Below, piece by piece: positions 10,020 through 20,044 of a stretch of DNA of 64,000 nt (positions within the stretch are counted from its first letter, which is position 1; every line of letters begins with the position of its first letter). The notes under the pieces are model-generated. The model was not told where the DNA came from, searched no databases, and saw only the letters and a list, made by a program, of their open reading frames with translations. Made by a program: the position numbers and the translations under genes. Source of the DNA: an uncultured Pelagibacteraceae bacterium (GTDB lineage: Bacteria > Pseudomonadota > Alphaproteobacteria > Pelagibacterales > Pelagibacteraceae); assembly GCA_902624885.1 (NCBI GenBank), contig CACNZU010000005.1, forward strand, positions 1-64,000, written 5' to 3'.

Positions 10020-11432
10020 ATGAATTTAAAGAGTATCAGTTATTATCTTAGTTTATTTCTTTTTCCATTATCAGTTCTATCATTTATAAATATACTTTAT
10101 TCTTCATATTTTAATTATTTTTTGAGTATTGAATCTTATTTAATTACATTAGTTGTATCTTTGGTATTGGCGTGTGGACTTTATCTTTTTGGAAAAAATG
10201 CTGAAAGAAAAATAACTTATATTAATCAATTAATTTTAATTCTATTCGTATATTTTATAGTTGGTATTTTAGTTTCTGTGCCAATCTACATGAGCAATTC
10301 TCAAATAATATTTGTCAACGCCCTTTTTGAGTCAATATCAGGTTTAACTGGTACAGGGTTTTCAACCTTCACATCTGTAAAATATCTTGATCCAACTTTA
10401 ATATTATGGAGATCATCTTCTCAATGGCTAGGAGGTTTATATTTTTTAATTTTTTTAATTCTGATTTTTTCGAACAAGACTTTTAATTATAAAATGACAA
10501 GTCTGACTTTCACCAGTGAAAGCGCTTTTAATTCTGAAGAAAGTGTAAAAGGGAATATTTTTAAAATACTTATATTTTACTGTATAATAAGTTTTACCAT
10601 ACTAATTCTTCTAAGTTTTTCAGATGTAAGACTTTTTAATTCTTTAAACTTAACAATGACCCTAGTATCTGCTGGAGGTTTCTTACCAACAGATAATTTG
10701 AACTCCATAATTTCTACAAAACTGCAAAAAATAATTTTGATTTTTTCTTTACTGTTCTCTTACTTGAATTTTTATTTTTTATTTAATTTATTTAAAAGAA
10801 AAATTTTCATCAAAAATCATAGAGAGGATTTTTATTTATTGTCCATAGTTATTCTTTCTGTTTTACTAACTTATTTAAATAATTTTGATGGGCTTAATAC
10901 CATTATAAATGTAACAAGTAGTTTAGCAAATTCTGGTATTACGCTTATTGAAGATAATAATAATTTTAGTTTATTTTTCTTATTTCTCACTATTATAGGC
11001 GGATCATTAATATCAAATACCTCTGGTATAAAATTTAGTAGGTTTTATATTTTACTAAAAATTACCACTGCAGAAATACTTAAATTGATAAGCCCAAATA
11101 GCATAATTAATAAAACAATATTTAACTCTGAGAATAAAATTACCGATGAAAATGTTAAAATTTCATTTTTAATATTTATTTCATTTTTTCTAAGTCTTTT
11201 AATTTTATCAAGTTGTCTAGTCTTAGACGACATAGGTTTTGAAAGCTCCTTCAAATTAGCTATTCTTGCTTTAACTAATACCGTCAATTCAGAAATGCAT
11301 GGTTTAGACAATTTAGTTTTTGCAAATATGTTAACATCTTCTAAAATAAGTTTGATTATTTTTATGATAATTGGAAAAATTGAGTTAATATCAATTTTTT
11401 TAATTTTCAAAAAGTTTTTTTTTAAGGATTAA
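10020..11432 (+). CDS. trkH: Trk potassium uptake membrane protein TrkH
   Basis: Polytopic, FESISGLTGTGFSTF, TLVSAGGFLP; downstream of trkA. Confidence 0.92.
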   Translation: MNLKSISYYLSLFLFPLSVLSFINILYSSYFNYFLSIESYLITLVVSLVLACGLYLFGKNAERKITYINQLILILFVYFIVGILVSVPIYMSNSQIIFVNALFESISGLTGTGFSTFTSVKYLDPTLILWRSSSQWLGGLYFLIFLILIFSNKTFNYKMTSLTFTSESAFNSEESVKGNIFKILIFYCIISFTILILLSFSDVRLFNSLNLTMTLVSAGGFLPTDNLNSIISTKLQKIILIFSLLFSYLNFYFLFNLFKRKIFIKNHREDFYLLSIVILSVLLTYLNNFDGLNTIINVTSSLANSGITLIEDNNNFSLFFLFLTIIGGSLISNTSGIKFSRFYILLKITTAEILKLISPNSIINKTIFNSENKITDENVKISFLIFISFFLSLLILSSCLVLDDIGFESSFKLAILALTNTVNSEMHGLDNLVFANMLTSSKISLIIFMIIGKIELISIFLIFKKFFFKD

Positions 11433-12479
11433 ATGTCTAAAATTATAGTAATTGGAGCAGGTGCTATGGGTTCAGCTTTTGCTTTACCATGCTTTGATAA
11501 CAAGCATGATATAAATATAGTCGGCACTCATTTAGAAGATGATTTTATAGATAAACTAAAAAAAAATAGTAATTTTCATCCAGGTTTAAATATCACAATT
11601 CCAAAAGAAATTAATATATTTAAATTTGAAAATTTTGACAATCTACTTAGTTCAAAAGTAGATTTGATAGTTCTTGGTATTAGTTCTAAAGGCATTGAAT
11701 GGGTTGCAGGTCAATTAAGTAGACTTTTTAAAGAAAAAAATGTTCCAAATATATTAATGCTAACTAAAGGATTGAGTATCTTTAATAATCAATACGAGTT
11801 ATTAGTAGATAAACTAGAAAGACTTTTGTCTACAAGTAAGATAAAAAATATTAACATTTCTGCAGTAGGAGGACCTTGTTTAGCTTCTGGGTTAGCTAAT
11901 AGAGTTCATAGCAGCGTTGTTATAGCAAACAAAGATATTAAAACTGCAAAAAAAATTGCGAATATGTTAAATACTAATTATTATCATACTTCATTTACAG
12001 ATGATTTAAACGGAGTAGAAGTATCTGCTGCAATTAAAAATATTTTTTCTATGGCTGTTGGTGCGGCAAAAGGATTGTGTAGTAAAAATATTTCAGATGA
12101 AGTCAGAGAAAAAAATTATTTGAACACTGCTTCAGCTCTCATAAAACAATCAATTTTAGAAATGGAGATATTTGTAGAACACTTAAAAGGTAAAAAAGAA
12201 ACTGTTAAAGGGTTAGCCGGATTAGGGGATCTATACGTAAGTTCAGGAGGAGGTAGAAATGCAAAAATGGGCGCTTATATTGGTGAAGGTTTAACATTTT
12301 CAGAAGCAAAAAAAACAAAAATGGAAAAAGTTACAGTTGAAGGAGCAGATTTAGCAAAAGAAATCGCAAAAAAAGTTAATGAAGATTTTGATGAAAAACA
12401 ATTACCTTTAATGCTTGGTATGATTAATGCTATTGTTGAAAATAAAAAACTCGAGTTGAATTGGGAGGCATTTAGATGA
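11433..12479 (+). CDS. gpsA: Glycerol-3-phosphate dehydrogenase [NAD(P)+]
   Basis: IGAGAMGSAFALP, TKGL, KNIFSMAVGAAKGL, GLGDLYVS motifs. Confidence 0.95.
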   Translation: MSKIIVIGAGAMGSAFALPCFDNKHDINIVGTHLEDDFIDKLKKNSNFHPGLNITIPKEINIFKFENFDNLLSSKVDLIVLGISSKGIEWVAGQLSRLFKEKNVPNILMLTKGLSIFNNQYELLVDKLERLLSTSKIKNINISAVGGPCLASGLANRVHSSVVIANKDIKTAKKIANMLNTNYYHTSFTDDLNGVEVSAAIKNIFSMAVGAAKGLCSKNISDEVREKNYLNTASALIKQSILEMEIFVEHLKGKKETVKGLAGLGDLYVSSGGGRNAKMGAYIGEGLTFSEAKKTKMEKVTVEGADLAKEIAKKVNEDFDEKQLPLMLGMINAIVENKKLELNWEAFR

Positions 12480-13957
12480 AAAAGTTTATTATTTCAATTG
12501 ATGCCGGCACCACATCTAATAGATCAATATTGTTTGATTTAAAAGGTAAGCCAGTTTTTTCTTCACAAAAAGAATTTACACAATATTTTCCAAAAAGTGG
12601 TTGGGTTGAGCATAACCCTGATGAAATTTGGAAAACTACAATTAAAACTTTAAAAGATGTAATTCAAAAAGTTAAAAAGCTTAAAGGAAAAATACTAAGT
12701 ATTGGAATTACCAATCAAAGAGAGACTACTGTTTTATGGGATAAAAAAACAGGTAAACCAGTTTATAAAGCTATTGTTTGGCAAGATAGACGCACTGAAG
12801 AGTTTTGTAAAAAGCTAAGAAAACGAAATAAAGAAACAATGGTTTTTAATAAAACAGGCCTTTTAATTGATTCATATTTTTCTGGAACAAAAATTAAATG
12901 GATTTTAGATAATGTGCCAAAAGCACGGCATTTGATGAATAAAAAACAATTGTTATTTGGAACGATTGACAGCTTTTTAATTTGGAGACTTACAAAAGGA
13001 AAGGTTCATGCAACAGATGCAACAAATGCAAGTAGAACAATGATATATAATATTTCCTTAAATAAATGGGACGACAATATATTAAATCTTCTTAAGATAA
13101 AAAAACATATTTTACCAGAGGTGAAGGATTGTGCGGATGATTATGGTCAAACCCATTCGTCAATAACAGGCAAATCAATTCCAATTAATGGAGTTGTAGG
13201 TGATCAACAGTCAGCAACTATTGGTCAATGCTGTTTCGAACCTGGCTCTTTAAAAAGCACCTATGGGACTGGAGCTTTTGTTTTGTTGAATACTGGCACT
13301 AAAAAAATCTACTCAAAAAATCGACTGTTAACAACTATCGCTTATAGAATCAAAGGTAAAACAACTTACGCAATGGAGGGGTCTATTTTTATAGCTGGTG
13401 CTGGTGTGCAATGGTTAAGAGATAGAATGAAATTTTTTAAGAAAGCACCTGAAACAGAAAAAATAGTCAAATCACTTCAAAACAACAACGATATTTATTT
13501 AGTTCCAGCATTCACTGGATTAGGAGCTCCGTATTGGGACGCCAATGCTAGAGGAGTTTTAAGCGGAATTACTAGAGATACCAGCCCTAAAGAAATAGTC
13601 AGAGCTACGATCGAAGCAGTTGCTTATCAAACTCACGATCTTTTTGAAGCTATGAAACATGACGGTTTAAGACCTAAAATTGTAAAAGTTGATGGTGGGA
13701 TGGTAATGAATAATTGGTTTTCACAATTTTTATCAGACATAGTGAATGTAAAAGTATTAAGACCAAAAGTTCAAGAAACTACTGCTTTAGGTGCAGCATT
13801 CATGGCCGGTTTACACTTAGGGGTATATAAATCATTAAAAGATATTTCTAAAAATTGGAACTTAGATAAAAAATTTTCACCAAAAATGAAAAACAAGTCT
13901 AGAACAATGTTAATTAGCGGCTGGGAAAAAGCCGTCAAGAGAGCCTTAATAAAATAA
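12476..13957 (+). CDS. glpK: Glycerol kinase
   Basis: SIDAGTTSNRSILFD, ITNQRETT, DATNASRTM, GALGAAFMAG motifs; ATGA overlap with gpsA. Confidence 0.97.
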   Translation: MKKFIISIDAGTTSNRSILFDLKGKPVFSSQKEFTQYFPKSGWVEHNPDEIWKTTIKTLKDVIQKVKKLKGKILSIGITNQRETTVLWDKKTGKPVYKAIVWQDRRTEEFCKKLRKRNKETMVFNKTGLLIDSYFSGTKIKWILDNVPKARHLMNKKQLLFGTIDSFLIWRLTKGKVHATDATNASRTMIYNISLNKWDDNILNLLKIKKHILPEVKDCADDYGQTHSSITGKSIPINGVVGDQQSATIGQCCFEPGSLKSTYGTGAFVLLNTGTKKIYSKNRLLTTIAYRIKGKTTYAMEGSIFIAGAGVQWLRDRMKFFKKAPETEKIVKSLQNNNDIYLVPAFTGLGAPYWDANARGVLSGITRDTSPKEIVRATIEAVAYQTHDLFEAMKHDGLRPKIVKVDGGMVMNNWFSQFLSDIVNVKVLRPKVQETTALGAAFMAGLHLGVYKSLKDISKNWNLDKKFSPKMKNKSRTMLISGWEKAVKRALIK

Positions 13958-14062
13958 CACACACTTCAGAGTTGTAATTTCGAAAGTTTCTGCACTGTAC
14001 TTTTCACTTTTATTTTGGTTCAATATAGAAACTAAAAACAACAACAACGAGGGAAATAATCT

Positions 14063-15796
14063 ATGTTAAAAACATTTAAGAATATTCTGGCTGTTGCTGT
14101 TTCAATTTCTCTAATTACTATTTCAAATGCTGTAGCTGATGGACATATGGCTGCAATAAAGAAATGGTCAAACGGTGAGTTTAGTCTTTCAACTATTTCT
14201 TCAAAAGAAAGAGAGAAAGAACTAAATTGGTTTTACAATGCTGCAAAACCATTTAAAGGAATGGAAATAAATGTATTGTCAGAAACAATTCCAACTCACG
14301 TATATGAATCAAAAACTTTAACTAAAGCTTTTGAAGAGATAACTGGAATTAAAGTTAATCACCAGTTATTGGGAGAAGGAGAAGTAGTACAAGCAGTACA
14401 AACTCAGATGCAAACTGGAAGAAACTTGTATGATGCCTATATCAATGACTCAGATTTGATTGGTACGCATTCAAGACTTCAGTTAGCAGTAAACTTAACA
14501 AAGTGGATGAAAGGTGAAGGTAAAGATGTAACTTTACCAACATTAGATATCGATGATTTCATCGGTAAATCATTTACTACAGGTCCAGATGGTGATTTAT
14601 ACCAATTACCTGACCAACAATTTGCTAACCTTTATTGGTTTAGAAAAGATTGGTTTGATAGACCTGAAATCAAAAAAGGTTTCAAAGCTAAATACGGATA
14701 CGATCTAGGTGTTCCAGTAAACTGGTCTGCTTACGAAGATATCGCTGAATACTTTACAAAAGACGTAAAGAATATCGACGGTGTTAGAGTATACGGTCAC
14801 ATGGACTACGGTAAGAGAGCTCCTGACTTAGGATGGAGAATGACTGACGCGTGGTTATCAATGGCTGGTGCAGGTTCAGTTGGTAAACCTAACGGAGTAC
14901 CAGTAGATGAGTGGGGAATAAGAATGGAAAAAGGTTCTTGTAATCCAGTTGGTGCTGACGTAGCAAGAGGTGGGGCTGCAAATGGTCCTGCTGCCGTTTA
15001 TGCAATCAGAAAATGGGATGAGTGGTTAAGAGCTTATGCACCTCCAGGTGCTGCGGCGATGGACTTCTATCAGTCTCTGCCAGCTTTATCATCAGGAAAC
15101 GTTGCTCAGCAAATTTTCTGGTATACAGCGTTCACGGCATCAATGGTTGCTCCTAAGAGTTCTGGAAACAAAACAGTTGATGATAACGGTAATCCTTTAT
15201 GGAGAATGGGACCATCACCAAAAGGTCCTTACTGGGATGAAGGTATGAAGCTTGGTTATCAAGATGCTGGATCATGGACTTTATTTAAGTCTACTCCAGT
15301 TGACAGAAGAAAAGCTGCATGGTTGTACGCTCAGTTTGTAGTATCAAAAACTGTTGATCTTAAGAAAAGTGACGTTGGTTTAACTATCATTAGAGATAGT
15401 ACAATTAATCACAAACACTTTACTAAGAGAGCTCCAAAACTTGGTGGACTTGTAGAATTCTACAGATCTAAAAACAGAGTATTGTGGTCACCAACAGGTA
15501 TCAATGTTCCGGACTATCCGAAACTTGCACAAATCTGGTGGCAACAAATTGGAGATGTAAACTCAGGTGCGTTTACTCCACAACAAGCTATGGATCGTCT
15601 TGCAGAAGAGATGAACTTAGTTATGTCTCGTATGGAAGCTGCTGATAAAGCAAACAATACATACGGTGGATGTGGTCCAAGATTAGCTAAACCGAAAGGT
15701 GCTGATTATTGGTTGAAACAACCAGGATCACCAAAAGCTAAACGAAATGAGAAACCTAAAGGTAAAACAGTTCCATTCGAAAGAGCTTGGAAGTAA
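14063..15796 (+). CDS. ABC transporter substrate-binding protein, glycerol-type (GlpV-like)
   Basis: 577 aa, signal peptide ending ...NAVADG; family 1 extracellular solute-binding architecture; head of an ABC operon with DUF2160 member downstream, next to glpK. Confidence 0.85.
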   Translation: MLKTFKNILAVAVSISLITISNAVADGHMAAIKKWSNGEFSLSTISSKEREKELNWFYNAAKPFKGMEINVLSETIPTHVYESKTLTKAFEEITGIKVNHQLLGEGEVVQAVQTQMQTGRNLYDAYINDSDLIGTHSRLQLAVNLTKWMKGEGKDVTLPTLDIDDFIGKSFTTGPDGDLYQLPDQQFANLYWFRKDWFDRPEIKKGFKAKYGYDLGVPVNWSAYEDIAEYFTKDVKNIDGVRVYGHMDYGKRAPDLGWRMTDAWLSMAGAGSVGKPNGVPVDEWGIRMEKGSCNPVGADVARGGAANGPAAVYAIRKWDEWLRAYAPPGAAAMDFYQSLPALSSGNVAQQIFWYTAFTASMVAPKSSGNKTVDDNGNPLWRMGPSPKGPYWDEGMKLGYQDAGSWTLFKSTPVDRRKAAWLYAQFVVSKTVDLKKSDVGLTIIRDSTINHKHFTKRAPKLGGLVEFYRSKNRVLWSPTGINVPDYPKLAQIWWQQIGDVNSGAFTPQQAMDRLAEEMNLVMSRMEAADKANNTYGGCGPRLAKPKGADYWLKQPGSPKAKRNEKPKGKTVPFERAWK

Positions 15797-15816
15797 TTTA
15801 GGTTTAATCTAAATTT

Positions 15817-15844
15817 AAAGGGGGCTTAACGGCCCCCTTTTTTT
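15817..15844 (+). terminator. Rho-independent terminator after substrate-binding protein gene
   Basis: AAAGGGGGC-TTAACG-GCCCCCTTT followed by TTTT. Confidence 0.92.
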
Positions 15845-15863
15845 AAAACAGATTTCAAAAAAT

Positions 15864-16928
15864 ATGAGCTTAGAATTAAAAAATGTAGAAAAAAAAATAG
15901 GGTTAGATACTCATATTTATCCAACAAATTTAAAATTAGAAAAAAATACAATTAATATTCTTTTAGGATCAACACTTTCTGGTAAGACAACACTTATGCA
16001 AATCATGGCTGGTTTGGACAAACCCACCAATGGAGAAATTTGGTTTAATGAAAAGAATGTAACTGGAATGAAAGTGCAAAAAAGAAACGTTTCAATGGTC
16101 TATCAACAATTCATAAATTATCCTAATTTTACTGTTTATGACAACATTGCATCACCTTTAAAAATAACTGGTGTTAGTTCAGATGAAATTAAACAAAAAG
16201 TGGGTAAAGTTGCCGAACTATTAAAATTATCCGGAATGTTAAATAAAAAACCCAATGAATTATCAGGTGGGCAACAACAAAGAACAGCTTTAGCAAGAGC
16301 TTTAGTTAAAGACTCCGATCTAATACTATTAGACGAGCCACTTGCAAATCTAGATTTTAAACTTCGGGAAGAGTTAAGAGAAGAACTTCCTAAATTGTTC
16401 GAGGATAGAGATTGCATAGTTGTATATGCTACTACTGAACCATCCGAAGCTCTTCTTCTAGGAGGAAATACAGCTACTTTATTGGAGGGAAAAGTAATTC
16501 AGTATGGAAAAACCTTAGATGTTTACAATAAACCAAATTCTTTAGTATCAGCACAAGTATTCAGTGATCCTCCAATGAATATTACAAAAATTAAGAAGTC
16601 TGGTGAAAATTGCTCTTTTTTAGATAACTCTGTTAATTGGAAAACTAAAATAAATATTAAAGACGGTGAATATAAAGTAGGTATAAGACCCCACAATATT
16701 ACAACTTACAAAGAAGGTAATAACTCTCTAGAAATTAAAGGGAAAGTTTTAATTTCTGAATTAAGTGGATCTGAGAGTTTAATTCACTTTACTAGAGGAA
16801 ATTTGAATTGGGTTTCTCTATCTAATGGTGTTTTTCAAAAAGATGTTGGGGATGAAATGAATTTATATATGAACGCAGACGAATTTATTTATTTTGATGA
16901 GAATGAGAGGTTGGTAATTAATGGCTAA
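15864..16928 (+). CDS. ABC transporter ATP-binding protein (GlpS-like)
   Basis: Walker [18 protein letters not shown], Walker B LILLDEP; H-loop replaced (YATTEPSEAL). Confidence 0.9.
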   Translation: MSLELKNVEKKIGLDTHIYPTNLKLEKNTINILLGSTLSGKTTLMQIMAGLDKPTNGEIWFNEKNVTGMKVQKRNVSMVYQQFINYPNFTVYDNIASPLKITGVSSDEIKQKVGKVAELLKLSGMLNKKPNELSGGQQQRTALARALVKDSDLILLDEPLANLDFKLREELREELPKLFEDRDCIVVYATTEPSEALLLGGNTATLLEGKVIQYGKTLDVYNKPNSLVSAQVFSDPPMNITKIKKSGENCSFLDNSVNWKTKINIKDGEYKVGIRPHNITTYKEGNNSLEIKGKVLISELSGSESLIHFTRGNLNWVSLSNGVFQKDVGDEMNLYMNADEFIYFDENERLVING

Positions 16929-17985
16929 AATTACTTTAAAAGATTTAAGTCATAGTTATTTAAAAACTCAATCGTCTGATGCTGATTGGGCTGTAAGAGA
17001 TGTGAACATTGATTGGGAAGACGGCGGAGCTTATGCTTTATTGGGCCCTTCAGGTTGTGGAAAAACAACTCTATTAAATATTATTTCTGGTCTAATCAAC
17101 CCAACTAAAGGTGATATTTTGTTTGATGATAAAATGGTATCAAATTTAAATCCCGTAGAACGAAATATAGCTCAAATATTTCAGTTTCCAGTTATTTACG
17201 ACACAATGACTGTTTACGATAATTTAGCTTTTCCATTGAAAAATAGAAAAATAGAGGAAGATAAAATTAAAGCTAAAGTCCATGAAATTGCAGAGATGCT
17301 TGAATTATCTTCAACATTAAACAATAGAGCTTCAGGACTAACCGCTGATGGAAAACAAAAAATATCTTTGGGAAGAGGCCTAGTAAGATCAGATGTAAAC
17401 GCTATCATGTTTGATGAACCACTTACCGTTATTGATCCACATTTAAAATGGATTCTAAGATCTAAGCTTAAAGAACTTCATCAAAAAATAAATAGAACAA
17501 TGATTTACGTTACTCATGACCAGACAGAGGCATTAACATTTGCTGATCAAGTGGTCGTAATGCATGAAGGCCAAATCGTTCAAACAGGAACACCAGTTGA
17601 TCTTTTTGAAAAACCAAAACATACTTTTGTTGGATATTTTATTGGATCTCCAGGTATGAATTTACTCCCATGTGAATTTAAAGGAGGCGATGTTATGCTA
17701 AATGGAAAAAAAATTGAGACCCACACAAAAGTAAAATCAAATAACTTCAGCAAGACTGAAATTGGTGTAAGACCAGAATTTATAAATTTTAGTTCGGAGG
17801 GCATTCCAGTAAAAGTACTTTCAGTAAGTAACACTGGTAGACACAAAATTGTAGACACTCAAAGTCAAAGTGGAAAAATTAAAATGATTGCAAAGACAAG
17901 TGAAGATATTCCCTCAGGATCTGCGTTTTTGAGTTTTAAGAAAGAATACACCTATGCCTATGGAGATGATTGGATTATAGAATGA
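16921..17985 (+). CDS. ABC transporter ATP-binding protein (GlpT-like)
   Basis: Walker A GPSGCGKTT, Walker B AIMFDEP, H-loop VTHDQTEAL; signature degenerate (LTADGKQ). Confidence 0.9.
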   Translation: MAKITLKDLSHSYLKTQSSDADWAVRDVNIDWEDGGAYALLGPSGCGKTTLLNIISGLINPTKGDILFDDKMVSNLNPVERNIAQIFQFPVIYDTMTVYDNLAFPLKNRKIEEDKIKAKVHEIAEMLELSSTLNNRASGLTADGKQKISLGRGLVRSDVNAIMFDEPLTVIDPHLKWILRSKLKELHQKINRTMIYVTHDQTEALTFADQVVVMHEGQIVQTGTPVDLFEKPKHTFVGYFIGSPGMNLLPCEFKGGDVMLNGKKIETHTKVKSNNFSKTEIGVRPEFINFSSEGIPVKVLSVSNTGRHKIVDTQSQSGKIKMIAKTSEDIPSGSAFLSFKKEYTYAYGDDWIIE

Positions 17986-18848
17986 ATAAAACAATAAATC
18001 AAAAAGCCTGGTTCTTTGTAATCCCAGTTTTTGTACTGGTAGCTTTTAATGCAATTATACCATTAATGACAGTAGTGAATTATGCTTTCCAAGAAACTTT
18101 TGGAAACAATGTTTTTATGTGGGAAGGAACAAGATGGTTTAAACAAATTATGCTATCTGAAAGATTTCATGCCTCATTAGGTAGACAGTTTTTATTTACG
18201 TTTATAATTTTATTTATTCAAATACCTTTAGGAATAGCTATAGCGCTTACAATGCCAAAAGAGGGAATAGGTGTTCCGATTTGTTTAGTATTAATGTCTA
18301 TGCCGTTATTAATTCCGTGGAACGTAGTGGGAGCAATGTGGAATATATTTGCACTACCTGATATCGGTTTCTTAGGATACTCGTTAAATGCATTAGGATT
18401 TGATTATAATTTTACTCAACAAATTGGAGATGCATGGTTTACGACAATCTTAATGGATGTATGGCATTGGACTTCATTAGTAGTTTTATTATCTTATGCA
18501 GGCTTACAATCAATTCAGCCAGCGTATTATCAAGCTGCAGAAATTGATGGGGCAAGTCGGTGGGCTGTATTTACAAAAATAGAATTACCAAAAATGAAGA
18601 AAGTACTAACTATCGCAATACTTTTAAGATTTATGGACAGTTTTATGATTTATACTGAGCCTTTTGTTTTAACTGGTGGCGGACCAGGAAACGCGACAGC
18701 ATTTTTATCTATAGATTTAGTAAAAATGGCTTTAGGCCAATTTGATTTAGGCCCGGCAGCAGCAATGTCACTAATATATTTCTTTATTGTATTATTGGTG
18801 TGTTGGGTTTTCTACACTTTGATGATGAGAAATGAGGGCAATCAATGA
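17982..18848 (+). CDS. ABC transporter permease (GlpP-like)
   Basis: Polytopic; EAA-loop AAEIDGASRWAVFTKIELPKMK. ATG at 17982 preferred over the TTG of the ORF track (17970) because it gives an ATGA overlap. Confidence 0.9.
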   Translation: MNKTINQKAWFFVIPVFVLVAFNAIIPLMTVVNYAFQETFGNNVFMWEGTRWFKQIMLSERFHASLGRQFLFTFIILFIQIPLGIAIALTMPKEGIGVPICLVLMSMPLLIPWNVVGAMWNIFALPDIGFLGYSLNALGFDYNFTQQIGDAWFTTILMDVWHWTSLVVLLSYAGLQSIQPAYYQAAEIDGASRWAVFTKIELPKMKKVLTIAILLRFMDSFMIYTEPFVLTGGGPGNATAFLSIDLVKMALGQFDLGPAAAMSLIYFFIVLLVCWVFYTLMMRNEGNQ

Positions 18849-19645
18849 AAAAAGCTAAGTGGTTAGTTCCAACAATTTATATTATTTTTTTAATGCTTCC
18901 AATTTATTGGCTATTAAATATGTCATTTAAAACAACTACCGAAATCATTAATACTTACACTTTATGGCCGCGAGAATTCACTCTAGAAAATTATAAAACG
19001 ATTTTTACAGATAGTACTTGGTATACTGGTTATCTTAACTCAATTTATTATGTTGTGATGAATACAGTTATATCTGTCGCTGCAGCGTTACCTGCTGCTT
19101 ACGCTTTCTCAAGATATAAATTTTTAGGAGATAAACACTTATTTTTCTGGCTTTTGACAAATAGAATGGCACCACCCGCAGTGTTTGCTTTACCGTTTTT
19201 TCAATTTTATTCTTCAGTAAATTTATTTGACACCCACGTGGCTGTGGCTTTATCACATTGTTTATTTAATATCCCACTGGCAGTATGGATTTTAGAAGGA
19301 TTTATGTCCGCTGTTCCAAAAGAGTTAGATGAAACAGCTTATGTGGACGGTTATTCATTTTGGAGATTTTTCTTTAAAATATTCATACCAACTATTACTG
19401 CGGGCATAGGTATTACTATGTTTTTCTGTTTTATGTTTTCTTGGGTAGAATTATTATTAGCTAAAACACTTACGGCCGTAGCAGCTAAGCCTATAGCTGC
19501 TACCATGACTAGAACAGCTAGTACATCTGGTTATGAATTAGGTCTTCTAGCAGCTGCAGGTAGTTTGACAATTATACCTGGTGCAATTGTAATTTATTTT
19601 GTAAGGAACTATATAGCGAAAGGATTTGCTTTAGGAAGAGTATGA
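18845..19645 (+). CDS. ABC transporter permease (GlpQ-like)
   Basis: Polytopic; EAA-loop ELDETAYVDGYSFWRFFFKIFIP. Confidence 0.9.
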   Translation: MKKAKWLVPTIYIIFLMLPIYWLLNMSFKTTTEIINTYTLWPREFTLENYKTIFTDSTWYTGYLNSIYYVVMNTVISVAAALPAAYAFSRYKFLGDKHLFFWLLTNRMAPPAVFALPFFQFYSSVNLFDTHVAVALSHCLFNIPLAVWILEGFMSAVPKELDETAYVDGYSFWRFFFKIFIPTITAGIGITMFFCFMFSWVELLLAKTLTAVAAKPIAATMTRTASTSGYELGLLAAAGSLTIIPGAIVIYFVRNYIAKGFALGRV

Positions 19646-20001
19646 TTATGTTTAATGTTTTAAATGCCGCCACGTGGGGTGATATGGCTAAAAAAAAGGA
19701 GAAAGGATTCTTTGATTTTGAGTTCATAACATGGATGGCATGGACTTGGCAAACTGCTGCATTTTTTATTTTTATAGTTTTATGTTTAACAGCAATGGTT
19801 ATTTGGGAAAAAAAATCACCAGGAGGCGGTCCAAGAAAAGGTATTTTAGGTTTAGACACAACAAGAGGTGACAGATTATTCATTTCATTATTAGGTAGTG
19901 CTTTTATTCATTTATTTTGGCTAGCTTTAATAGGTAGTTTTCTTTGGCTAGCGACAATTTTATGTGTAGGATATGCTGTAATAGTTTTTAGATACGTGTA
20001 A
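19642..20001 (+). CDS. DUF2160-type small membrane protein (GlpU-like)
   Basis: 119 aa; FEFITWMAWTWQTAAFF, LGLDTTRGDRLFISLLGSAFIHLFWL; terminal gene of glycerol-type ABC operon. Confidence 0.85.
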   Translation: MIMFNVLNAATWGDMAKKKEKGFFDFEFITWMAWTWQTAAFFIFIVLCLTAMVIWEKKSPGGGPRKGILGLDTTRGDRLFISLLGSAFIHLFWLALIGSFLWLATILCVGYAVIVFRYV

Positions 20002-20044
20002 ACTATTATAATGTAGAGTTAGGTTTCCTTAAAAAAAAATTGAT

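Noticed and set aside
11045-11410. Minus-strand 121-aa ORF in trkH
   Set aside because: Fully antisense to trkH transmembrane coding region; composition explained by the opposite strand.
15036-15248. Plus-strand 70-aa ORF in the binding-protein gene
   Set aside because: Out-of-frame inside a well-supported CDS.
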